Part shown: piece by piece, positions 45,500 to 56,344 of the stretch
Numbering within the stretch: the stretch's first letter is position 1
Layout of the letters: the number at the start of each line of letters is the position of its first letter
Origin: Myotis daubentonii
Taxonomy: Eukaryota; Chordata; Mammalia; Chiroptera; Vespertilionidae
Reading direction: 5' to 3'
NCBI RefSeq assembly: GCF_963259705.1
Contig: NC_081842.1
Coordinates: 178,005,849-178,069,848, forward strand
DNA length: 64,000 nt
The notes under the pieces: generated by a model
Seen by the model: the letters and a program-made list of their open reading frames with translations, nothing else
What the model was told of the DNA's origin: nothing
Databases searched by the model: none
Program-made: the position numbers and the translations under genes

Positions 45500-46400
45500 A
45501 TGCTAGGTGTTTTCCTCTCCAGCTTCATTTCTCATCCATTCACCTTTAGTATTCTACACTCAAGCAATAAAATATCATTTACAGTTCTCTAAAAAACAAT
45601 CATGTTCTTGCATATTTCTGTGCCTTTGCCCTACGACTAATTGGAAAATTCTTCCCAGCTTCTTCACCCTGATAACACAAACACTTCCTTGAATCTGGGC
45701 TGAGTCCTCAGTTCTGAGTGGGTACATCTCCTCTGAACTCCTAGAACATGTGACGATCCTCTATCACAGCCCTTCTCATGCTGTGTGATTAACTACTTCT
45801 TTATTTATCTTCCCTATAGTCCTATTGACTTCCAAGCTGTTTTCCACACATGTTCAAACTTCATAAAATAAAATCTGATGCTATCAACCCTAATCGAAAT
45901 CCTTTGATTATTTCTGATTCCCTGTAGGAGAAAGTCCAATCCTCGGCAGGGCTTAAAAGACCCTTTGTAGTAGGAGCATGATGACCTCCAGTTTCCGCTT
46001 GCCATTCCTATTGGAATGCTTGCTCCATTCTGCACTACTGAATTATTTAAAGTTTCCCAGAGGGGGCCTTGATTTCTGACTTCCCTGTGCACTGAGTCCT
46101 TTGCTCCATTCTGCCCACAGTTTTCTTCTCTGTTATGCATCTAACTCCTACTTAGAATCTATGACTCAGCTCACATTGTCCCTTTTTCCCAAGGAGTCTG
46201 TGGAAGGCAAAGCCTCTTCGCCAAGTTCCTATCATATCCTCCTCTTAACACCTATCATAGTAACTGCCTTTGCCCACTCACTTCTCCATCTCTCCCACTA
46301 AACCAGCAACTCCTTCAGAGCAAAATCAGCCCTAATCATCTCTGTGTCATTAGTACCTAGTCCACATTCAGCCATATGTCAAACCATGATGAATACTGAT
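45500..46400 (+). repeat. L2 LINE fragments
   Basis: TGATTATTTCTGATTCCCTG, GAGAAAGTCCAATCCTCGGC, CCTGTGCACTGAGTCCTTTG and a tail with GTGTCATTAGTACCTAGTCC follow L2 3' sequence in plus orientation. The fragments may be interrupted. Confidence 0.6.
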
Positions 46401-46507
46401 TGAACAGAAGCACTAAAGAATGATTTGTTCACCTTGTCACAGCTAAATGGTAAACCTGGGTTGCTCATGTAGTTTTTTTCTGTTTGTTTGTTTTTTTGTT
46501 ATTGTTG

Positions 46508-46745
46508 TTAATCCTCACCTAAGGATATTTTCCATTGAATTTTTTAGAGAGAGTAGAAGGGAGGGGGAGAGACAGAAACATCAATGTGAAAGAGACATAT
46601 TGATTGGTTGCCTCCCATGCATTAGCCCCCCAACCAGGGCCTGGGGATCAAGCCTGCAACCAAGATACATGCCCTTGACTAGAATCAAGCCCAGGACCCT
46701 AAGTCCACAGGCAGATGCTCTAACCATTAAGCACAACTGGCTAGG
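46508..46745 (-). mobile_element. VES-related SINE with extended tail, minus orientation
   Basis: TTAATCCTCACCTAAGGATA, TTTTCCATTGAATTTTTTAG, a GA-rich block, GGTTGCCTCCCATGCATTAG, ATGCCCTTGACTAGAATCAA, then a tRNA-like head ending CAACTGGCTAGGG. Diverged, so an older copy. Target duplication not clear. Confidence 0.88.
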
Positions 46746-46849
46746 GTTGCTGTAATTTTAAAGAGAAACCTATTTCATACACCCAACTAGGTGCATCTCA
46801 TTCAGCCATTCACATGGATTCACTCATTCATCACTAAACATTTAGATTT

Positions 46850-46995
46850 CAGTTACTATGACCCTGGCACTGTGCTGGACCGTGGGGAACCAGTGGTATG
46901 CAAAAGACCTGTTTTTTTGCTCTCATGTAAGCTGACAGTTTCATTAAGGAGACAGAAATCAATCAAACAATCATACCTAAAATCACATACTAACA
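46850..46995 (-). repeat. L2/MIR3-type fragment
   Basis: ATGACCCTGGCACTGTGCTG and GCTGACAGTTTCATTAAGGA match the complement pattern of L2 or MIR3. Confidence 0.5.
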
Positions 46996-48999
46996 AATAG
47001 CCAAAATGTCCTGAAGGAAATGGAAAGAAAAATGAGAACCTATAACAGGAGTACCTGATAGGAACTGGTGGGGAGAGGAGGGGAGAAAGTTTCAAGGAGG
47101 GCTCCCTAGAGGAGGTGACATTTTATGAGGTCTACATTTTGAAAGCCAATGAATTTATTATTAATAAATTTATTTTTTCAGATGGCAGAACACAATGAGC
47201 TAAGATAAACGCCCTGGATATATTGGCATGACAGTGCCAGTAGAAATGTAATAGGTATGTGCTAAATCCTTCACCTGATTTAAGCAAGATAAATTTGTTG
47301 GAGGTAGAGAGAAGGCAACCACCTGTGTAGCATGTTCTGAAGAGTACACAGCAGGCTAACTCCTCTAGGTCCAATGCCTGAAATCCCAGCTCCTTGGAAG
47401 CTCCGACAGCTCACTGGAAAGAGCAATGGGTGGAGGAAAGGGTGATGTGGAAGGGTTGTTCCTAATGATCAAACCACCTAGGACAACTCTTCTTTCCCCA
47501 AATGCCTCATTCATGTACAGATTTCTGTGCCTCTACTTTGACTGCTCCTTGATCACTGCTCCTTGCACTCATCCTTGTCGACATGCAAACTTCAAATCAT
47601 TCTTATGGTCCAAGTCCAACGTCAGCCTGACCTCCTCTGCAAAATGTCCTTGCTACCTCCAAGCTAAACTCACAGCTCTCTCCTTTGAGGATATTGCATT
47701 ATCATTCTTATCAGCTGAGGTAGGTTGAGGTTTTGGCCCCCAGTCTAGGGCTCTCTATATATCCACATCCTTTGCCATGTAATTTGTAGTGCTATATTCT
47801 CTCCTCCTCTCATCTCCCCCTGTCACTGTAGGAGGATCTCCTTTCCTACTTCTAGACTTTGTATTCTGTCCATGCTGGTTTGAGTCTAGGCTTCAAGAGG
47901 CATGATGTCTTTTCTGCTTGCTCTCTTGCACTTCCGGCATCCGCATGAGAAGATACTGCTTGGGATGGCCCATTAGGCCCAGAAGAAGTATATCAGTGGA
48001 GAAGAGCAATGACTGCCAAGCCTAGCCTGGATCAGAAAACCCAGGCAACCAAAACCGAAGTTAGAAAGTCCATCTTAGAGCAGAAGAACCACCCAGCAGA
48101 GCACAGCCTAAAGGAGCTACCCATGATTATTGTCTTAAGTCACTGAGCATTGGTTGTGGTTTGTAACAGATCAATAGTGAAACAACTCAACACTTTAAGG
48201 CATAATTAAGTTATTCCAAGTAGGTTTTCCCCCCAATAAGGGCAAGGAGAAAGATTCCTCAGTCCTCACAGAAAGTCGGATTACGTGGACAGAGAATGTC
48301 TGGAGTGAAGATGACTGAACCGAGGAGGCAGGAAATTTTTTGGCTGTAGATGCCTCTGGCAACTCCATTTTCTATCAGGATTAATGGCACACTATTAGAG
48401 TCCTTTTCATTGGGGTTTCTTTAAATAAACTATTGGGTAATATGGATATGCAAAAGCAACGGAATTAGGAAAATTTAGAGAGTGCATCTGAGGCCACAGG
48501 TGCCCCAGAAAAATCTCTACAAGAGAGAAAGTATATGACATTACACTGTTAGCGAATAAAGCCAAGGTCTCTGTAGCAGAACAAAGGGTTTTCCCCACCC
48601 CACCAACCCCCACCCTGAGCTGGGAGGAGTACTGCTTCCACCAGGACGAAAGGCACTCACTGTGGGTTCACTGCCATCTAGAATGCCCGGGGAGCAACTG
48701 CTGTGCCTTGCACTGCTTTCAGATTTGTCAGTGTCAAAGAGACTGTACCAACATAGGTGAGCCTCAGAATAACATAGCTCAATGAGGAGTAGGCAAAGTG
48801 AAAACAATACCTAACTTAGGAGGATAAATTCACCTTGGAGAAGATCATTAGAGCATCTATAAGACAGGTCTTATGGATGCAGAAGTGATGAAAAAATTGA
48901 AAGAGAACATCAATAATGAAAGCAATGAGAAATCAGAAGAAGAATGCAAGAAAGAAAGATTTTTCTGAACTAACAACACTGATTTTAAATGTTAAACTT
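46996..48999. other. Mixed old debris and unclassified sequence
   Basis: 47500-47700 resembles L2 (CCTCATTCATGTACAGATTT, TGACCTCCTCTGCAAAATGT). 47870-48190 resembles an old LTR or MER-type element (ATTATTGTCTTAAGTCACTG, AGCATTGGTTGTGGTTTGTA). The rest is unclassified. No gene is supported. Confidence 0.4.
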
Positions 49000-51430
49000 T
49001 AAATTTCTGCAGAAAAACTAAGAAAACTACTTGCACTATTGAAAATCAAATTAATGATCTAGAAGAGCAAGAGAATGACATATGTTACTACCCATAGCAA
49101 AGACACAGAGAGAGAGATAATGAGGGAAGAAATTAGAGGCTCGGAGAGCAGTCTCAGCAGCCTAACATGAGAATAACAGGAATTCCAGAAGAGATTTTTA
49201 TTTAGAAAAAAAAAATGAAAAAAAAGAAACAGATGAAGGAGTTGTTATAATTAAGTAAATACATTACTAGAATTTTTTTTAAAATACTGAACTGAAGCAA
49301 GATTTAAGCCTGTAGATTAAAAGGCTCATTAAATCCAGGAAGTGAATCCAGGAAATACTTGAATTTCAAGCATAAACAGAAAATTATACAAGTTTCCAGA
49401 CAGAAAGAATAAGTTACTTAGAAAGGCAAGAGATTTAGACTAGCTAAGGAATTCTCATCTACAGCTCTGGAATGTAGAAGACAGTGGAACAATGTACAGA
49501 CTATTAAGAAAAATGATCCAAGAATCCTATACCCAGACACAATATTATTCAGCTGTCAAGGAAAAAAGAAAACATTTTCAACATGCAAGGATTGAAAAAG
49601 TGAACTTCCCATATATGTTCTCTGAGGATAGTACTTAAAAAAGAACATAACCAAAATATAATTGGTTCAGAGCAACTATTTCAATGTAAGTTTAATGTTG
49701 GTTGAAAGCACAGAGGAGGTAATCAATAATGAAAACAAAAAGCTTATAGAACTCTTAAAATAACAAGGGACAAAAACGGAATAAAGAGAAAATTAACAAA
49801 TCATTGAAACCAAACTAAAGCAACTAAAATAAAAAGGAAATGGAAAATGGGTAATGTACTATAAAAAACAAACAAAAAAAGGATAGAAGAAATAAAACCA
49901 ATTATTTCAGTTATTATAACAAGTGTGAATGAGCTGAATTCCACAATTAGTTAAAATAATAATTACATTCGGGTTAAAATTAAACTACAGCTTGTTTCCA
50001 ATACAGGTATTTTTTTAAATTTGATAAAGTGGTGTGTGTGTGTTTTTAAAAAAGATTGAAAAAGAAAATAACAAACACATTTCTTTAAAATAACAAAATA
50101 AATATCAGACAAAGTAAAGTACAAAATAAAAAATATTAGCATGACAAAGAGGAACATTCCATAATGATAAAAAGTTTAAGTCCAAGAAGAATATCACCAT
50201 TCATTCAATTTTATGGAGGGAACAACATAGTGTGAAATATATAAGAGAGCTCCAAAACAAATAGCACTTAAAAGGAGATACATATTTAAAGATTTTATTG
50301 TACTTTCAAAATTTTAACAGGCAAACCAATAGGATAATAAGAAATATCACTGCTGAGGTATTAAATGACTCAACTACAGTCAACAAACTCAATTCTATAT
50401 ACTCATATAAGTGGAGAGAAAAAGGGAATGTTTTACAATCCATGCAGAGTTTAGATTGGTAAAGTGGTATTTTACAGAAAAATTTAGTTTTGAAACAGAA
50501 AAATGTCTGAAAATGAATACCCTAAGCAGCCAACTTAGGAAATTATGAGAAACATTAATAAATTAATCTGAAAGAGATCTAAAAGAAGTAGTAAAGATAA
50601 AAGCCAATAAGACATAGAATAACAAGATAAAATTTAGAAAATCAACAGAGCCAAACATGGCTATAAAAACATGTTCTATGAAACAGAAACTTCTGGCATA
50701 ATTGAGGGGAGGAAAAAAGGAGTGAAGGCAAAAAAACAAAAACCACCCAAATATCGTCAATGAAAATGGCGGATACAGATACAGATAAAGCAGACATTAA
50801 GAGAAAAGAAATAAAGATTACATAAACAACATTATGTCTGTGAATTTGAAAATTCAGATGAAATGAAAAATTAACTAGAAAAACAGAACTTATCAAAACT
50901 GATTCAAGAAAACATAGGAAACCTTAATAGATTTATTATCATTAATAAAATTAAGTCAGTAGTAAAAATCATCCCTCAAATAAAACTTCAAGCCCAGATG
51001 ATTATACTAGAAAGTTCTAACAAATATTCAAGGAACATAGTACTCCAACGTATTTCAAGAGTCTTAAAGAAGAAGGAATACTTTCAAGTTATTTATAAAG
51101 CTAATATAACTATGTTACAAAATCAATCAAAGACACTATGAGAAACAAACATCAGAGGGCTACTCTCACATTATGAATGTGGGCAGCAAAAATTCTAAAC
51201 AAGGTATGACCAAACTTAATATAAAAATGTGGAAAAAATACATCATGAACTACATTCAAGAATGTTTTAATAATAGAAGATCTATGAGAGCATTTCACCA
51301 CAATATTTTATGAAAGGAGAGAAAAATGATCAATTTATATTGAAGAATAAAAAGTATCTGATAAAGCTAAATGCTACATCAAGATAGAAACTTTTGTTGA
51401 AATAGAAATTAATAGAGGTTTCTGCTTCAA
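49000..51430 (+). mobile_element. Degraded old L1 (ORF1/ORF2 remnants)
   Basis: This very A-rich stretch contains GAATAACAGGAATTCCAGAA, AATGATCCAAGAATCCTATA with CCCAGACAC, then GCCCAGATGATTATACTAGA, AAGTTCTAACAAATATTCAA, and TCAAAGACACTATGAGAAAC. These correspond in order to old L1 (L1M or HAL1-type) ORF1 and ORF2 segments. All frames are broken. Boundaries are uncertain, and more than one element may be mixed. Confidence 0.55.
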
Positions 51431-52819
51431 AACATGATGGAGATAATGAATTGTATACCCCTGCCTTACACAACTAGAAAACTAGAAAGAAATACATGAA
51501 ACCACTGTTTTCAGGCCTTGAACAACAGGCAGTGCAGGACGGATGCCTGAGAGGAGGGAAACCAATGAGGTGAGCCCGGGATCATCCTGGCTTTCTGCCT
51601 GGGAGCACATGCCAGGCCACGGAGCAGAAAGAGGGATGCCAAGGAAAACAGCAGCTTCACCAAGCTGAGGAGTCTGAGATCAGAATTCGGAGAATGTGAG
51701 GTGGCTGGGAGCTGTGGTGGCACAGACTTCCAAAGAGGGGGTAGCTATGCAGAACGAGAGCCCCGAAAATCTGCCCAAGGGCTCCACTCCGTCTCTGTTG
51801 ACTCCCAATAGGATGTGTACACAGACTTTCCATGTCGGGTGCAGAGGGACGGGAGAGCTGTGAGCTGAAAAGTTCTCAGAATTCCCACAGAGCTGAGGAT
51901 CATCAGCGTTACTAAAGTGAGAGTAAAATGTCCTCATGGATCACTCCAGACATTCCGCAGACATATACCTGGAAAGTGTGACTGAAATGTCCTGGTGTAA
52001 AGGCTGTTCTGATCCTTCTCTAACGAAGTTTTTAGAAAAGACTCTACAGGATAAAACTCAGCCAAAAGTACATTAACACCTAACAGAAAAAATAGCTCCT
52101 GAGAGAAAGACCACAAAATCCAGACACCCAACAACATAAAATTGACAGAGGAGTAAACATCCAATCATAAATATTTGAAAAAAAACAACACCCAAATTTT
52201 TTCTTAGTTTGGTAAAAGCTATCAACTCACAAAGCCAAAATCAAGGAAACCAAAGCAGGATAAATACGGAGAGAAAGAAAAAAGAAAAGAAAACACAGTG
52301 AAAAGAGAAAATCTTAAAAGTAGAGTGTGCATGAGTGGGAAAGCCAGGAGGTACTAAAGGTTCTACCTCCTCACATAAAGGAATGTCATTTTTTTATGGT
52401 GTTTCATTCCTTGATGCTCCATCTGGCCTTTTGGGAATGTCAGTATATCAGGCCTGGCCATGACCTCCCACAGCAGGGACCACATCTGCCTTACTCATCA
52501 CATCATTCCCCAGCATCAAGCTCTGTACATGTTTGTTGTGTTAATGAATGAGAACCCCAGAATGCCAGTTACAGAAGAAAGCTTTCAGGGTCCTAATCAG
52601 TTTTTAATTGTTTACATATCTTTAGTTATTATTCTCTGTGGAGGCCCTAGAGACAAAAGTCAGACTCCCGGAGAGTTTCAGGGCAGCAGAACCCTGAGCT
52701 CCTTGCACAGACTCTCCACCTCAACAGCACAAAGACAACTTTTTGAAAATGAATTTGTCTACCTCCATACCTCCCCTCCCCTACTTCCCGAGATAAAAAA
52801 GAATGCCGTCGCTCTAACC
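51431..52819. other. Unclassified, possibly old L1 5' region
   Basis: The stretch at 51480-51640 (ACCACTGTTTTCAGGCCTTG and a following GC-richer part) and 51940-52180 may be old L1 5' UTR sequence, but I cannot show it. The frame at 52460-52882 runs into the next SPIN element and is not a gene. Confidence 0.35.
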
Positions 52820-53097
52820 CAATGGTTCTCAACCTTCTGGCCCTTTAACACATTGTATGCGGGAAACGTAGTTTTACGTTGACCTTAAGTAGTAGAGCGC
52901 GGGACACGTATTAAATACAGTTCCTCATGTTGTGACCCAACCATAAAATTATTTTTGTTGCTACTTCATAACTGTAATGTTGCTACTGTTATGAATCGTA
53001 ATGTAAATATCTGATATGCAGGATTGTCTTAGGCGACCCCTGTGAAAGGGTCGTTTGACCGCCAAAGGGGTCGCGACCCACAGGTTGAGAACCTCTG
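52820..53097 (-). mobile_element. SPIN hAT transposon with a nested insertion, minus orientation
   Basis: The ends are CAATGGTTCTCAACCTTCTG and CACAGGTTGAGAACCTCTG. Read on the complement, the interior matches the SPIN at 35946-36157 (CGCGACCCCTTTGGCGG and ATCAGATATTTACATTACG). Flanking octamers CTCTAACC (52812-52819) and CTCTAAAT (53098-53105) look like an 8-bp target duplication with two changes. A 62-bp segment bounded by TTAA interrupts it near its left end. Confidence 0.92.
52849..52910. mobile_element. Candidate piggyBac-type mini-insert in SPIN
   Basis: The SPIN sequence is interrupted by 62 bp starting CACATTGTATGCGGGAAACG and ending GCGCGGGACACGTA. TTAA lies on both sides (52845-52848 and 52911-52914). 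An uninterrupted SPIN has a single TTAA at this point (compare 58251-58258, GTATTAAA). TTAA duplication is the hallmark of piggyBac insertion, and the GCGGGAAACG motif resembles piggyBat ends. However, the two ends are not convincing inverted repeats: the GCGGGA-like motifs lie in the same orientation. It may be a deletion derivative. Confidence 0.6.
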
Positions 53098-53105
53098 CTC
53101 TAAAT

Positions 53106-53885
53106 CATCTGTTTTCCTTTTTTTTTTTTTGAAAAATGCAAACACAAAGAGAGACTTTCCAGGTAAAGATGTCCGATTGACCACACATGTTGACTCTATT
53201 CCCTTTACAGATTCTCCAAAAGTGGCAGCTCAAGAATATTTCAGAAAGGCAAAAACCCACAGTGATAAAGAAAACAGGACAGACGATGAAAGCAACAGAA
53301 AGCTAAAGCCAGAAAACACAGATGGATGAGTAGTCACCCACTTAGTAGACTTGGAAAGATAAAACCTAAGTTACGGTGGGGAAAGCCCAGAAACACAATG
53401 AAGACCCTGCAGAGACCCAGACCAGTTCCGGAAGTGGTGGCACCAGGTATGTCTGAAAGTGGGAGTAAAAGTGGGTCTAAAAACAGCAGGTTGGTTGAAA
53501 GCCCAGTGGGGTGCGATTAAACCTCCATGTGCCCTCATTATGAGCAATCAGGGTTCAGGGTACTGCCTCTCCCAGACCCTGAAAGAAGCTGAGGTTCATC
53601 CTCAAACAGAGTGGAGGACAAGGCCCAGCTATGGGCAGGGGCATCTTGACATGAACAGAAAGAGAAACTGAGGAAGGACCTGCCTTTTCCCAAGTCTCTA
53701 TAGGATAAGTCAGCCTTAAAGATCTTTACCCTATCTTAACTCCCAGGGCTCCTGGCTGCCAGGTTTATACTGTTTTTTGGGGATTGTGACCTGACAAGAG
53801 AAAAGACCTACAGCTAGTTGAGAGAGCAGAAGAACAGAAAGAACAGGATGGCCAGATCAGTCGAATCTGAGGATTTATGTCCTAA
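53106..53885. other. Unclassified stretch
   Basis: A T run lies at 53118-53130. Plus-strand frames of 64-95 codons are lysine-rich and unrecognised. This could be old L1 5' sequence continuing from before the SPIN, but I cannot support it. Confidence 0.35.
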
Positions 53886-53897
53886 AATGGCAGGACA

Positions 53898-54828
53898 GCC
53901 TGGCCAGCATGGCTCAGTGGTATGAACCAGGAGGTCATAGTTCAATTCCAGGACAGGGCACATGCCCAGGTTACAGGCTCGATCCCCAATAGGGGGTGTG
54001 CAGGAGGTAGTTGATCAATGATTCACTCTCATCATTGATGTTTCTATCTCTCTTCTTCCTCTCTGAATATATCTACACTAATAAAAGAGAAAAATGGTAA
54101 TTGGCGTACGACGATACCCTTTTCATTGGCTAATCAGGGCTATATGCAAATTAACTGCCAACTAAGATTGGCAGTTAACTGCCAACAAGATAGCGGTTAA
54201 TTTGCATATGTAGGCACAATGCAGGGAGGCGAAAGGGAAAGCAGGAAGAAGCCCCCTGCCACTGACAGTGATCGGAAACCCAGGGGGGAGCTAAGAGCTG
54301 GGGGGCAGGGCAAAGGCGGCCGCCTTTGCCCTGCCCCCCAGCCATGATCGGAGAATCAGGTGCCTTTTCCGCCCTGGCCAGTGATAGCAGGAAGTAGGGG
54401 TGGAGCCAGCGATGGGAGCTGGGCACGGTCGAAGCTGGCAGTCCCAGGAGCTAGGGGTCCCTTGCCTGGGCCTAAAGAGAAGCCCACGATCGCGGGGCCG
54501 CTGCAGCTGTGGGTCCCCGCTGCCCGGGCCAGACGCCTCAGCCAGAGGCTTCCTGCAGGGGCAGGGGCAGAGCCCGCGCGATTGCGGCACCCCCCCGCTG
54601 CCAATGCAGGTCCCCGCTGCCCGGGCCGGACGCCTAGGCCAGAGGCATCAGGCCTGGGCAAGGGGCCGATCCTGCGATTGGAGGGTGATGGGGGTCAACG
54701 CCTGAGGGCTTCCCAGTATGTGAGAGGGGCAGGCTGGGCTGAGGGACACTCCCCTCCGCCCCCCCCCCCCCCACACACCCAGTGCACGAATTTTGTGCAC
54801 CGGGCCCCTAGTGTGTATATATATATTT
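53898..54828 (+). mobile_element. VES SINE split by a Helitron
   Basis: GCCTGGCCAGCATGGCTCAG, GTTCAATTCCAGGACAGGGC, GGGGTGTGCAGGAGGTAGTT, ATCATTGATGTTTCTATCTC run to about 54071, where the Helitron begins. The SINE AT-rich tail resumes after 54811. A target duplication, ATGGCAGGA, is found at about 53887-53895 and again at 54829-54837, beyond the Helitron. That shows the Helitron landed in the tail of an existing SINE. Confidence 0.88.
54072..54811 (+). mobile_element. Non-autonomous Helitron, 740 bp, plus orientation
   Basis: It starts TCTACACTAATAAAAGAGAA and ends GTGCACGAATTTTGTGCACC, GGGCCCCTAG. The 5' part contains CATTGGCTAATCAGG, two octamers (ATGCAAAT 54144-54151; ATTTGCAT 54200-54207) and a palindrome around AACTGCCAACTAAGATTGGC. 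A GC-rich inverted repeat centred on GCGGCCGC spans about 54300-54340. The 160-codon plus frame and several 75-101-codon minus frames here come from GC-rich sequence and do not resemble Rep or helicase. It belongs to the same family as 56345-57307. Confidence 0.93.
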
Positions 54829-54839
54829 ATGGCAGGATA

Positions 54840-55995
54840 TAAGCAAAGCTCATTTGTTACCATCAATAGTGGCAACTGCTATCATTATCTTAAAAACCAC
54901 ATTAATTCAGAAAATATTTACTGTGAGCTCACTATGTCAGAGTATCTCTAGGCAAGTCGGAGCTTTCAAACTCTGGGAGAAACACAGGGAAAGGGTCACT
55001 AAGATCCCAGCCACACTCCTGAGACCATGAACAACCTTAGCAGAAATAAGAACTTCTGACTTGCCTGCTTTTATGCAGAACAAGGTGCACATCAAAAACA
55101 TAGGCCTGCTGAGTTCCAGAGGCCTGATCATTATCACGTATTCCTCCAACAAGATTTTCTAAACAATAACTCAGTCAGGGCTGCTGCATTCTTTCTGTGC
55201 AGCTCATTGCCTTGACACTGCCTGGCCCCCACTTTCAAGGAAAACCTTTTGTTCTCCCGCTTGGAGAAGGCAGAACTGGAGAGTCTCAATCGAGCAAGCT
55301 AGTGAATAACAGAATAATTAGAGCTGAGAGCGGGGATAAATTACCAAGATATTTCTGGCTGCAGCCTTCAGTGCATCCCAGGCCTAGGATAGCTCTGTTT
55401 TTCCAAGTCATGAAACAGACTGAATTACCAGCACTGAAGACACAGCTTCTGGGGAGATAGGACTTGGACTGGGTGGCTAATTTATCAACAAAGAGACCAA
55501 GAAGGTCTTATTTCTGAAGAACTACCCCTGCACCAATCAGAGTTGCTTCTGTAAAAAGGCTGTCAGATTTGGGGCTTGTTACTATTGACTCTGTACTTCA
55601 TCAAGACTTGCTGACAGGTCCGTGACAGAGCGGAATAATGTATGCAATGATGCAACGCAGAGCAATATTAAACTGCCTTTTCAGTTAGACTTGCCGATAA
55701 CATGGTTCGAATGCGGCCGTGACAATATGGGGAGCATGAAAGAACTGAATAAATAATCAAGTTCACGAAGTTTTCCCAGGGCCCCAAGAGAAAGAGATCT
55801 AAGAATCAGAAAACAAAAGATCCTAAAGTCGCTGCCAATACATTCCAACATCTTGGTAAAACCCCTCTACTCATGAATTAGGATTTATGTCCTGAAAAAT
55901 AAAGATGATAATTCCAGGCAAGGAGGGTGGGGGGTGAGAGGGGCAGAGAACAAAGGAAAAGGGAATGAAACTAGGGTTAGCTTACTGAGCCCCTG
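54840..55995. other. Unclassified stretch, possibly single-copy
   Basis: No repeat is recognised. 55560-55760 has several CpGs and balanced composition (CAAGACTTGCTGACAGGTCC, GATAACATGGTTCGAATGCG) and could be a conserved non-coding element. That would need comparison with other mammals. Confidence 0.4.
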
Positions 55996-55999
55996 TAAC

Positions 56000-56185
56000 A
56001 CACCAGGCAGTATGCTCAGTACTTTTATGGAGGTTACTGCGACCGTTCCCACAACTAGTAAGGATGCTCTCAGGATCCCCATTGGGTGAGAAGAACATTG
56101 AGGCTCAAAAAGGCTGGGTAACTCACTGGAGGTCATACCATTAGGAAGGAATAAGGCAGAAGTTCTAACCCTGATCTGGGCAATT
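56000..56185 (-). repeat. MIR, minus orientation
   Basis: CACCAGGCAGTATGCTCAGT, AACATTGAGGCTCAAAAAGG, CTGGGTAACTCACTGGAGGT: complement MIR order. Confidence 0.72.
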
Positions 56186-56344
56186 AAAAGTTTACACTTG
56201 TTAACTATGTGCTTATTGAAGCCCATTCATAAAAAGATATTAACAAACCACTGTGAAGGCCAATTAGTGAATGACAGAGTGTAATACATTTGAGATATTT
56301 GGTTTCTCTGTGTTTATCTTTTCTGTTATCTTAATATTTATTAA

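Noticed and set aside
54360..54842. 160-codon plus-strand frame
   Set aside because: It lies within a GC-rich non-autonomous Helitron and runs through the 3' hairpin; it shows no Rep or helicase motifs.
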